Below, piece after piece: positions 1 to 5,298 of a DNA stretch of 5,440 nt. Below the pieces are notes generated by a model. That model saw nothing but the letters and a program-made list of their open reading frames with translations, made no database searches and was not told the DNA's origin. The stretch covers positions 1 to 5,440 of the forward strand of contig JAEYTQ010000096.1 in assembly GCA_023433965.1 (NCBI GenBank), in the 5' to 3' direction. The stretch comes from Pseudomonadota bacterium (GTDB taxonomy: Bacteria; Pseudomonadota; Alphaproteobacteria; Rhizobiales; Xanthobacteraceae). Position 1 is the first letter of the stretch. Each line of letters starts with the position of its first letter. A program made the translations under genes and the position numbers.

Positions 1-592
1 CCTTCAAATCTTCCTTGGCGTAGTTCAGCGTCAGCTCGGCGCCGTGCGCCTTGGCGAATTCCAGCTTCTCGTCCGACGAGGCGCAGGCGATCACCTTCAG
101 GCCCATCAGCTTGCCGAGCTCGCACGCCGCAAGTCCGGTGCCACCGGCCGCACCCAGCACCGCGAGCGTCTCCCCACGCTTCAGGCTGGCGCGATCCTCC
201 AGCGCATGCAGCGCGGTGCCGTAGATGATGATGATGCCGGCCGCACGGTCGTAATCGAGATTGTCGGGGATCTTCACGATCGACGCCGCCGGCAGCGCGA
301 TCTTCTCGCGCGCACCGTTGTGGCCGCAGGAGGCGACGACGCGATCGCCGACCTTCAAATCGGTGACGCCCGCGCCGACGCTCTCGATCACGCCCGCGAC
401 TTCCGCGGCCGGCGAAAACGGGAACGGCGGCTTGATCTGGTACTTGCCCTGAATCATCAGGATGTCGAAGAAGTTCAGCGCCGCCGCCTTGATCGCGATC
501 ACGGCTTCGCCGGGACCGGCCACCGGATCCGGCACATCGGTGAGCACGAGATCGTCGGGCTGGCAATATTGCGAGCAGAGGATGGCTTTCAT
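1..592 (-). CDS. Quinone oxidoreductase-like MDR protein (3' end cut off)
   Basis: This is the first 197 codons of a zinc-independent medium-chain dehydrogenase/reductase of the NADPH:quinone oxidoreductase type, expected to be cytoplasmic and to reduce quinones or other enones with NADPH. The protein starts MKAILCSQY. An N-terminal GroES-like substrate domain includes the family-typical ALNFFD at residues 38-43, where zinc alcohol dehydrogenases would have a Cys ligand. VGDRVV lies at 81-86. The Rossmann nucleotide-binding loop GAAGGTG is at 147-153, and the next strand ends KVIACASS around 166-173. The family is usually about 320-330 residues, so roughly the last 130 lie beyond the left edge. 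The ATG at 592 is preceded by a CAGGTG-like ribosome site and, about 27 bases further up, by a perfect TATAAT. The gene is divergent from the SDR gene. Family assignment is strong; the true substrate cannot be told and could be an acyl-CoA or other enone. Confidence 0.9.
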   Translation of the reverse strand, partial: MKAILCSQYCQPDDLVLTDVPDPVAGPGEAVIAIKAAALNFFDILMIQGKYQIKPPFPFSPAAEVAGVIESVGAGVTDLKVGDRVVASCGHNGAREKIALPAASIVKIPDNLDYDRAAGIIIIYGTALHALEDRASLKRGETLAVLGAAGGTGLAACELGKLMGLKVIACASSDEKLEFAKAHGAELTLNYAKEDLK

Positions 593-619
593 GGCGGCAC
601 CTGAAGCGTTTCGAGTGGA

Positions 620-648
620 ATTATAGTTGGCCCGGTTTTGCCGGATTT
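620..648 (-). promoter_or_regulatory. Candidate sigma70 promoter for the quinone oxidoreductase-like gene
   Basis: Read on the minus strand, positions 625-620 are a perfect TATAAT, which stands out in GC-rich DNA. It lies 27 bases upstream of the ATG at 592, predicting a leader of about 20 bases. No good TTGACA is found at the usual spacing; the -35 zone (about 642-648) is TAAATCC-like and overlaps an inverted repeat. A weak -35 with a perfect -10 would suit an activator-dependent or repressed promoter, which is inference. Confidence 0.45.
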
Positions 649-671
649 AGTGCGGATGGACAATCCGGATT
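641..671. promoter_or_regulatory. Inverted repeat, possible operator in the divergent spacer
   Basis: CCGGATT at 641-647 is mirrored by AATCCGG at 662-668 across a 14-base spacer. The right half is also the core of a perfect 10-base palindrome, AATCCGGATT, at 662-671. A further CCGG sits at 632-635. The left half covers the -35 zone of the minus-strand promoter, and the right half lies just upstream of a possible plus-strand -35 at 674. That position would let one regulator act on both divergent genes. No regulator gene is in the window, and short CCGG-based repeats can arise by chance in GC-rich DNA. Confidence 0.3.
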
Positions 672-673
672 CT

Positions 674-701
674 TTGCGCGAGCGGCGCGACGGCCTATCC
701 T
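674..701 (+). promoter_or_regulatory. Weak candidate promoter for the SDR gene
   Basis: TTGCGC at 674-679 and TATCCT at 696-701 are separated by 16 bases. The match to sigma70 boxes is partial, three of six bases in each. It would place the transcript start near 708, about 25 bases before the ATG at 733. Offered only because position and spacing fit. Confidence 0.25.
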
Positions 702-732
702 CCCGCCATTGGCAATAGCGAGGATTCAAACG

Positions 733-1572
733 ATGTTTGAAACAGGCCTGCTCGAGCATAAGCGCATCCTCGTCACCGGCGGCGGTTCGGGCCTCGGCGC
801 CGCGATGGGCCGACGTTTCCTCGAGCTCGGCGGCGAGCTCGTGATCTGCGGCCGCAACCGCGACCGGCTCGAGGCGACGGCGAGCGAGATGCGCGAACGG
901 ATGGGCGGCAAGGTCACGACCATCGCCTGCGACATTCGCGATGGTGCCGCGGTCGACAGCATGATGGACGCGATCTGGCGCGAGGCGCCGCTCGACATCC
1001 TCGTCAACAATGCAGCGGCCACCTTCATCGCGCAGAGCGAGCACCTCTCCTTCCGCGCCGCCGACGCCATCCTCGCGCCGACGCTGCATGGCGCAATGTA
1101 TTGCACGCTCGCCGCCGGCCGGCGCTGGATCGAGGGCAGGCACCGCGGCGTCGTGTTGTCGATCCTCTCGACCTCCACCATCACCGGCCGCGCCTTCACG
1201 GTCCCGTCGGCGATGGCGAAGTCGGCGCTGCTGGCGATGACCAGGAGCCTTGCGGTGGAATGGGGCCCGAAGGGCATCCGCACCGTCGCGATCGCACCGG
1301 GCCCGTTCCCCACGGCGGGCGCCACCGGCCAGCTCCGCCCCGAGGGCCGTGACGACAGCTGGACCGCGCGCAATCCGCTCGGGCGCACCGGCGAGCACGG
1401 CGAGCTTGCCGATCTCGCCAGCTTCCTGGTCTCGGACCGCGCGGGCTACATCAATGGCGAGATGGTGGCGATCGACGGCGGCGCGCATCTGCGCAGTTCC
1501 GGCGCCGAGGATTTGCTCGGCTGGACCGACTCGCAATGGGCCGCGCAGCGCGCCGCCCGATCCAAGGCCTAG
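733..1572 (+). CDS. SDR family oxidoreductase, 2,4-dienoyl-CoA reductase-like
   Basis: A 279-residue short-chain dehydrogenase/reductase. The cofactor motif TGGGSGLG is at residues 15-22, the acidic CDI at 66-68, NNAA at 92-95, and the PGPFPT segment after strand 6 at 189-194. The C-terminal half, from VPSAMAKSAL through SLAVEWGPKGIR to the INGEMVAIDGG end of the fold, reads like mitochondrial DECR1 and peroxisomal dienoyl-CoA reductases, suggesting an NADPH-dependent enoyl/dienoyl-CoA reductase in fatty acid oxidation. Lys163 is present, but the classical YxxxK tyrosine position holds Ser159, as in DECR1. The DECR1 tyrosine, 15 residues before the lysine, is Ser148 here. Ser146 keeps the classical catalytic serine place. 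ATG 733 is chosen over TTG 709 because GAGGA at 720-724 sits eight bases ahead of it. Family is certain; substrate is inference. Confidence 0.88.
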   Translation: MFETGLLEHKRILVTGGGSGLGAAMGRRFLELGGELVICGRNRDRLEATASEMRERMGGKVTTIACDIRDGAAVDSMMDAIWREAPLDILVNNAAATFIAQSEHLSFRAADAILAPTLHGAMYCTLAAGRRWIEGRHRGVVLSILSTSTITGRAFTVPSAMAKSALLAMTRSLAVEWGPKGIRTVAIAPGPFPTAGATGQLRPEGRDDSWTARNPLGRTGEHGELADLASFLVSDRAGYINGEMVAIDGGAHLRSSGAEDLLGWTDSQWAAQRAARSKA

Positions 1573-1613
1573 CCGCCAACGATTCCTCTAACTGCCTTCC
1601 CAAATTGGACTTT

Positions 1614-1632
1614 CCCGGCTATCCCTGCCGGG
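1614..1632 (+). other. Intergenic hairpin between the SDR gene and the IalB gene
   Basis: CCCGGC at 1614-1619 pairs with GCCGGG at 1627-1632 around a seven-base loop, extendable by a T-G and a T-A pair. It begins 41 bases after the SDR stop codon. There is no run of T after it, so it is not a standard Rho-independent terminator. It may still stabilise the 3' end of the SDR transcript. The rest of 1573-1687 shows no convincing promoter. Confidence 0.3.
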
Positions 1633-1687
1633 GACAAAGCGCGGCCGGGCCATCTTCCAGTCACAATATTGAGGGAACCACTCCAGC

Positions 1688-2335
1688 ATGTGGCGGGTGC
1701 TGATTTTAGCTTTGATGACCGGCGTCGTGGCGGGGGGAATCGTCGATTCCGCGGGCGCGCAGACGGCGCAGCCGGCGCCCAAAGCTGCTCCAAAAGCGGC
1801 TGCGCCGGCCGCCCCTGCGGCGGCGAAGTCGGCTGCGAAGCCCGAGAGCAAGCCGTCAGCTCCGCCCGCTTCGGTTGCCGGTGGCGCGGAGCCGACCCTG
1901 ATCGGCCAGTTCGGCACCTGGGGCGCCTATGCGGCGACGCCCAACGGCAAGAAGGTCTGCTTCGCGCTGGCCAAGCCATCGTCCTCGAAGACCAATCCGC
2001 CGAATCGGCCGCGTGACCCCGCCTACGCCTTCGTCTCGACCCGGCCGGCCGAGAAGGTGAACAACGAAGTCTCGGTGATGATCGGCTACGCACTGAAGCC
2101 GGGCTCCGAATCGACGATCGAGGTCGGCGGCGCGTCCTATGCCATGTACACGCAGGGCGACGGCCTCTGGATCAAGAACGCGGCCGAGGAGGACCGGATG
2201 GTCGAAGCCATGCGCAAATCCGCCGATCTCGTGGTCAAGGGCGTCTCGGCCAAGGGCACGGAGACGACCGACACCTTCTCGCTGAAGGGCCTGGCCCAGG
2301 CGCTCGACAAGATCGCGCAGGACTGCAGGCGGTAG
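1688..2335 (+). CDS. Secreted invasion-associated locus B (IalB) family protein
   Basis: A 215-residue exported protein. Residues 1-24 form a signal peptide: Arg3, a hydrophobic stretch around 4-19, and a likely cleavage after SAGA, before Gln25. Residues 25-63 are a low-complexity Ala/Pro/Lys linker. The IalB-like domain runs from about 70 to 215. Its recognisable parts are a Trp-Gly segment at 78-79, Cys91 with following PSS, an SYAMY strand at 150-154, the DGLWIKNAAEE signature at 158-168, MVEAMRKS, VVKGVSAKGT, DTFSLKG and a closing Cys213. The two cysteines of the mature protein could form a disulfide in the periplasm. Bartonella IalB is linked to erythrocyte invasion, but relatives are widespread in free-living and symbiotic Rhizobiales, where the role is unknown, so virulence should not be assumed. 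GAGGGA at 1671-1676 precedes the ATG by 11 bases, a rather long spacing. Confidence 0.87.
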   Translation: MWRVLILALMTGVVAGGIVDSAGAQTAQPAPKAAPKAAAPAAPAAAKSAAKPESKPSAPPASVAGGAEPTLIGQFGTWGAYAATPNGKKVCFALAKPSSSKTNPPNRPRDPAYAFVSTRPAEKVNNEVSVMIGYALKPGSESTIEVGGASYAMYTQGDGLWIKNAAEEDRMVEAMRKSADLVVKGVSAKGTETTDTFSLKGLAQALDKIAQDCRR

Positions 2336-2366
2336 GCTGCGGGCGTTAAGGGTGCTGCCGACAAGG

Positions 2367-2395
2367 TCGCAATCGGCCGTTGCGGTTGCTATATA
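2367..2395 (+). promoter_or_regulatory. Candidate promoter for rlmN
   Basis: TATATA at 2390-2395, inside CTATATAG, is the most AT-rich spot in this gap and could be a -10 box. Seventeen bases upstream is TCGCAA (2367-2372), a weak -35. Between them CGCAA (2368-2372) and TTGCG (2380-2384) form a five-base inverted repeat around TCGGCCG, which could be an operator or chance. If used, the transcript starts near 2402 and the rlmN leader is about 135 bases long and contains the whole palindromic repeat. Confidence 0.35.
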
Positions 2396-2417
2396 GAGCC
2401 GGTTCCAGATTTCTTCC

Positions 2418-2518
2418 GTCATTCCGGGATGGTCCGAAGGGATCGCGACGCGACCCTGAGGACCAGATCCGGAACTGCGAGGTTCCGGGTTCGATGCTGC
2501 GCATCGCCCCGGAACGAC
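2418..2518. repeat. Composite palindromic intergenic repeat (two hairpin modules)
   Basis: The element is bounded by GTCATTCCGGG at 2418-2428 and its near-complement CCCCGGAACGAC at 2507-2518, with one mismatch. Inside are two further hairpins. The first pairs TTCCGG (2422-2427) and TGGTCC (2430-2435) with GGACCA (2460-2465) and CCGGAA (2469-2474), and its loop holds the nested TCGCG / CGCGA pair at 2443-2453. The second pairs GTTCCGGG (2482-2489) and CGATGC (2492-2497) with GCATCG (2501-2506) and CCCGGAAC (2508-2515), closing on a three-base TGC loop. I recall this kind of sequence as a common intergenic repeat in Bradyrhizobium and relatives. It shares 23 identical bases (2418-2440) with the minus strand of the hairpin at 4368-4413. 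It ends 18 bases before the rlmN start. Confidence 0.85.
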
Positions 2519-2536
2519 CAACGATTAGGCCTCTCG

Positions 2537-3739
2537 ATGCAAACCTTGTCCGAGCTGCACAACGCAACATTGGTGGAGAAGACTCCGCTCGAAACCTATG
2601 TGCCGCCGGCCAAGCCATCGCTGATCGGCCTGTCGCGCAGCGAGCTCGCCGATCGTCTCGGCGAGATCGGCGTCGCACCGGCGCAGCGCAAGATGCGGGT
2701 GCAGCAGCTCTGGCACTGGCTCTATTTCCGCGGCGCCCAGAGTTTCGACGACATGACCTCGGTCTCCAAGGGCATCCGCGCCGAGCTCGCCCAGCATTTC
2801 ACCGTCGACCGGCCTGAAGTCGTGGCCGAGCAGATCTCCAATGACGGCACCCGCAAATGGCTGCTCCGTCTGCCGAGCGGCGACAACGTCCAGAAGGCGC
2901 ACGAGGTCGAGTGCGTCTACATCCCCGAGACCGATCGCGGCACGCTCTGCGTCTCCTCGCAGGTCGGCTGCACGCTGAACTGCGCGTTCTGCCACACCGG
3001 CACGCAGCGCCTGGTGCGCAACCTCACCGCCGGCGAGATCGTCGGTCAGGTGATGGTGGCGCGCGATCGCCTGAACGACTGGGCCGACCGCGAGGACGGC
3101 ACGCGCCGCGTCACCAACATCGTGATGATGGGCATGGGCGAGCCGCTCTACAATTTCGACGCGGTACGCGATGCGCTCCTGATCGTCGGCGACAACGAGG
3201 GCATCGGCATCTCCCGCCGCCGCATCACCCTGTCAACCTCCGGCGTGGTGCCCAACATCGTGCGGGCCGGCGAGGAAATCGGCGTCATGCTGGCGATCTC
3301 GCTGCATGCGGTGCGCGACGAATTGCGCAACGAGCTGGTGCCGCTCAACCGCAAATATCCGATCAAGCAGCTGTTGCAGGCCTGCCGCGACTATCCCGGC
3401 GCCTCCAACGCGCGGCGCATCACCTTCGAATACGTGATGCTCAAGGGCGTCAACGATTCGCTCGACGATGCCAAGCTGCTGGTGAAGATGCTCAAGGGCA
3501 TTCCGGCCAAGATCAACCTGATCCCGTTCAATCCCTGGCCCGGCACCGCCTATGAATGCTCGGACTGGGACCAGATCGAGAAATTCTCCGAATACATCTT
3601 CAACGCCGGTTATTCCTCGCCCGTGCGCACCCCGCGCGGCCGCGACATCCTCGCCGCCTGCGGCCAGCTCAAGTCGGAGACGGAGAAGCTCTCGGCGAGG
3701 GAACGCCAGGCGCTGCGTGCCATGGCAATGACGGACTAG
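2537..3739 (+). CDS. rlmN: Dual-specificity 23S rRNA / tRNA adenine-C2 methyltransferase
   Basis: A 400-residue radical-SAM enzyme, the usual length in this group. RlmN methylates C2 of A2503 in 23S rRNA and A37 in a subset of tRNAs, acting in the cytoplasm and tuning translational fidelity. The iron-sulfur cluster motif CxxxCxxC is Cys145, Cys149 and Cys152. Cys138, in LCVSSQVGC, is the resolving cysteine corresponding to E. coli Cys118. Cys375, in ILAACGQL, corresponds to the methyl-carrying Cys355. The SAM-contacting MMGMGEP is at 197-203, followed by LSTSGVVPN at 232-240, ISLHA at 254-258 and [10 protein letters not shown] at 327-336. These separate it from Cfr by context and length, though Cfr shares the cysteines. 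ATG 2537 is chosen: an in-frame ATG at 2429 would add 36 Arg-rich residues encoded by the palindromic repeat. The ribosome site is weak (TTAGG at 2525-2529). Confidence 0.97.
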   Translation: MQTLSELHNATLVEKTPLETYVPPAKPSLIGLSRSELADRLGEIGVAPAQRKMRVQQLWHWLYFRGAQSFDDMTSVSKGIRAELAQHFTVDRPEVVAEQISNDGTRKWLLRLPSGDNVQKAHEVECVYIPETDRGTLCVSSQVGCTLNCAFCHTGTQRLVRNLTAGEIVGQVMVARDRLNDWADREDGTRRVTNIVMMGMGEPLYNFDAVRDALLIVGDNEGIGISRRRITLSTSGVVPNIVRAGEEIGVMLAISLHAVRDELRNELVPLNRKYPIKQLLQACRDYPGASNARRITFEYVMLKGVNDSLDDAKLLVKMLKGIPAKINLIPFNPWPGTAYECSDWDQIEKFSEYIFNAGYSSPVRTPRGRDILAACGQLKSETEKLSARERQALRAMAMTD

Positions 3740-3768
3740 CGGATGCGTGCCCGTGCTCTCGCCTCCTT

Positions 3769-3852
3769 GTCATTGCGAGCGCAGCAAAGCAATCCAGGGT
3801 CTTTCTGCAGTGACAGTCTGGATTGCTTCGTCGCATTGCTCCTCGCAATGAG
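3769..3852. repeat. Long imperfect hairpin repeat, GTCATTGCGAG type
   Basis: The left arm at 3769-3797 begins GTCATTGCGAGCGCAGCAAA and ends AGCAATCCAG. The right arm at 3818-3852 begins CTGGATTGCTTCG and ends CTCGCAATGAG. The arms pair over most of their length with a six-base length difference, around a 20-base loop (3798-3817) that contains CTGCAG. This is a different family from the ATTCCGGG repeat, and I recall it as also frequent between genes in Bradyrhizobium and Rhodopseudomonas. It starts 30 bases after the rlmN stop and could end or stabilise that transcript, but it has no T-run. The rest of the 128-base gap (3740-3768) holds nothing recognisable. Confidence 0.85.
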
Positions 3853-3860
3853 GGTGAGAG
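3851..3860 (+). promoter_or_regulatory. Ribosome binding site at the edge of the hairpin repeat
   Basis: AGGGTGAGAG lies just after the CGCAATG end of the repeat, with its GAGAG part seven bases before the ATG at 3868. It supports ATG 3868 over the in-frame TTG at 3823, which lies inside the repeat arm. The first two bases of the site overlap the repeat's last bases. Confidence 0.5.
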
Positions 3861-3867
3861 CGACGTC

Positions 3868-4362
3868 ATGTCCCTGATCGGCCGCCTCGTCGTCATCTTC
3901 ATCGGCTTTCTCGTCGCATGCTTCGTCGGCGGCATGATCATCGTCTTCGCGCTGCTGTTTCCGGAATTTTCCGATCTCGGTGCCGGCCCCGTCGATCAGG
4001 GGACGATCGACATCCTGCTCGGTTTCGGCTTCATCTTCGTGTCGGGCTTCGCGCTTGTGCCGGCAGCGGTGATCGTCGCGATCACGGAGGCGCTCTACAT
4101 CCGCAGCGCGCTGGCTTACGCTGTCGGCGGGGGCGTCGTGGGGCTGGCCTGCTATCTCGGGCTCGTTCCCTTTCACCCCGACACGTTCCAGTTCGAGGGC
4201 ATCGTGCGGCGACATCTGGAGATCATGACCGGCGCGGGCATCGCGGCCGGAATGGTCTATTGGCTGATCTCCGGCCGCAATGCGGGTGCCTGGCGCGAGC
4301 CGCCGCCGGCGCGGAAACCGCCGCCGCCCTTGCCGTCGCAGTCGCGTCCGGAGGCAAGGTGA
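3868..4362 (+). CDS. Small four-helix membrane protein of unknown function
   Basis: I do not recognise a named family. The 164-residue protein has four likely transmembrane helices, at about residues 4-31, 47-74, 79-101 and 117-134. They are rich in Gly, Ala, Val, Ile and Phe and are separated by short loops. Acidic residues lie in the first loop (Glu33, Asp36, Asp43) and third loop (Asp105, Glu110). The tail after residue 138 is hydrophilic and proline-rich, with PPPARKPPPPLP around 145-156, and is probably disordered in the cytoplasm. It ends in basic residues. No enzyme motif, metal-binding cluster or signal cleavage site is visible. It lies between rlmN and the PAP2 gene, each gap containing a hairpin repeat, so co-transcription is doubtful. 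Helix pattern, base usage and a proper ribosome site support a real gene. The role could be structural or accessory to the envelope. Confidence 0.78.
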   Translation: MSLIGRLVVIFIGFLVACFVGGMIIVFALLFPEFSDLGAGPVDQGTIDILLGFGFIFVSGFALVPAAVIVAITEALYIRSALAYAVGGGVVGLACYLGLVPFHPDTFQFEGIVRRHLEIMTGAGIAAGMVYWLISGRNAGAWREPPPARKPPPPLPSQSRPEAR

Positions 4363-4367
4363 GTCAC

Positions 4368-4413
4368 GTGGTCATTCCGGGTCTGGTCCTTCGGACCATC
4401 CCGGAATGACCAC
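4368..4413. repeat. Solo palindromic hairpin, ATTCCGGG family
   Basis: An almost perfect 46-base palindrome. GTGGTCATTCCGGG (4368-4381) pairs with CCCGGAATGACCAC (4400-4413), and TGGTCC (4384-4389) pairs with GGACCA (4393-4398) around a TTC loop. The only flaw is TC on the left against a single T on the right. It is the same repeat family as the composite element at 2418-2518, in opposite orientation. It begins five bases after the stop of the membrane protein gene. A short T-run (GGTTTTC, 4419-4425) follows, so it could act as a bidirectional terminator, though the run is eight bases away and weak. The remaining 44 bases before the PAP2 gene show no clear promoter. Confidence 0.88.
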
Positions 4414-4457
4414 GGTAAGGGTTTTCATCACCTCTCCACTCCGCTAAACCGCGCGCC

Positions 4458-5234
4458 ATGAACCGGACTGGACTCTTCATCGCCCTGGCGCTGTGGCTCG
4501 TGATCGGCGTCGTTTTCGGCCTCTATCCCGAGCTCGATCTCAAGCTCGCATCGCTGTTCTTCGACCCCGAGACGAAGACATTTCCGCTCAAGCTGAACGG
4601 CTGGGCCGGCTTTGCGCGGGATGCGGCGATGTGGGTCGCCTGGGCATTCGCGCTGCCCTCGATCGTCGCACTCGTGGTCAAGATGATCCGGCCCGACCGG
4701 CCGCTGATGGTGCGGGGGCGCACGGTCATCTTCCTGCTGGTGACGATGGCGATGTCGGCCGGCATTCTCACGAACCTGACCTTCAAGACCTATTGGGGCC
4801 GGCCGCGCCCGGTGGTGGTGACGGAATTTGCCGGCGACCAGCACTTCGTGCCGTGGTGGGACCCGCGCGGCGGCTGTGCGCGCAACTGCTCGTTCTTCTC
4901 CGGCGAGGGCGCTACCGCCTTCTGGACGCTGGCGCCGGCGGCGCTGGCCCCGTCGGCGTGGCGGCCGCTGGCCTATGCAGGTGCCGTCGTTTTCGGCGCA
5001 CTCACCAGCGGACTGCGCATGGCCTTCGGTGGCCACTTTTTCACCGACGTGGCGATCGCGGGTCTCGTGACCTTCGTCGTGATCTGGTTCGCCTACGCCC
5101 TGATTTACCGCTGGCCACGGTCGCGGTTTTCGGACGAGGCAGTCGATGCCGCCCTGACCCGGCTGGCCTTGCCTGGTTACCGGCTCCGCCAGCGCCTGTT
5201 CGGCCGCAAGACCGGCCCTGAGCCTTCGGTTTGA
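4458..5234 (+). CDS. PAP2-family membrane phosphatase
   Basis: A 258-residue integral membrane protein of the type 2 phosphatidic acid phosphatase superfamily, likely with six helices (about 6-23, 55-76, 88-107, 153-166, 171-189, 196-217). Such enzymes remove phosphate from lipid phosphates such as phosphatidylglycerophosphate, lipid A or undecaprenyl diphosphate, usually at the periplasmic face. Motif 1, KX6RP, is Lys110 to Arg117-Pro118. Motif 3 is Arg187, nucleophile His193 and Asp197, with Leu186 in place of the usual Ser before Arg. Motif 2, normally PSGH, reads FSGE (Phe147-Glu150), so the proton-donating His is replaced by Glu. Cys140 and Cys144 in the loop before it could form a disulfide. 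No ribosome site is evident before the ATG at 4458, and GTG at codon 16 is a weaker alternative. The fold is clear; the lipid substrate cannot be told. Confidence 0.88.
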   Translation: MNRTGLFIALALWLVIGVVFGLYPELDLKLASLFFDPETKTFPLKLNGWAGFARDAAMWVAWAFALPSIVALVVKMIRPDRPLMVRGRTVIFLLVTMAMSAGILTNLTFKTYWGRPRPVVVTEFAGDQHFVPWWDPRGGCARNCSFFSGEGATAFWTLAPAALAPSAWRPLAYAGAVVFGALTSGLRMAFGGHFFTDVAIAGLVTFVVIWFAYALIYRWPRSRFSDEAVDAALTRLALPGYRLRQRLFGRKTGPEPSV

Positions 5235-5258
5235 AGTCACTAAATGGGTGCCGAGCCC

Positions 5259-5278
5259 GGCGAAATTTGATATTCGCC
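5259..5278. other. Inverted repeat upstream of argG
   Basis: GGCGAA (5259-5264) and TTCGCC (5273-5278) form a perfect six-base inverted repeat around the AT-rich loop ATTTGATA. It lies 24 bases after the PAP2 stop codon and 50 bases before the argG start. It could be an operator, a leader hairpin or a weak terminator. It does not match the E. coli ARG box as I know it, and no good -35/-10 pair is visible in 5235-5328. Confidence 0.3.
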
Positions 5279-5298
5279 CCGTCAACTTTCGTCCCTGA

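Noticed and set aside
44..604. A 186-codon plus-strand frame opposite the quinone oxidoreductase-like gene
   Set aside because: The opposite strand encodes a recognisable MDR protein across the same stretch; this frame has no recognisable motif.
709..732. TTG at 709 as the SDR start
   Set aside because: ATG 733 has GAGGA at an ideal eight-base spacing, and the added eight residues precede the normal N-terminus of the fold.
589..1536. A 315-codon open frame on the minus strand opposite the SDR gene
   Set aside because: Its translation is Arg/Ala/Asp/His-rich with no fold, and it mirrors the third-position GC bias of the clearly conserved SDR gene on the other strand.
1614..1632. Rho-independent terminator after the SDR gene
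   Set aside because: The hairpin lacks a following T-run on either strand, so it is listed only as a hairpin.
2857..3555. A 232-codon plus-strand frame inside rlmN
   Set aside because: Arg/His-rich out-of-frame shadow; RlmN motifs run uninterrupted in the other frame.
2418..4413. CRISPR array or mobile element suggested by the repeated ATTCCGGG units
   Set aside because: There are only two copies, in opposite orientation and separated by whole genes, with no spacers of uniform length, no transposase and no target duplications I can identify.
5231..5271. TTGAAG with TTTGAT as an argG promoter
   Set aside because: The spacing is 29 bases, far beyond the 16-18 expected for sigma70, and the first box overlaps the end of the PAP2 gene.
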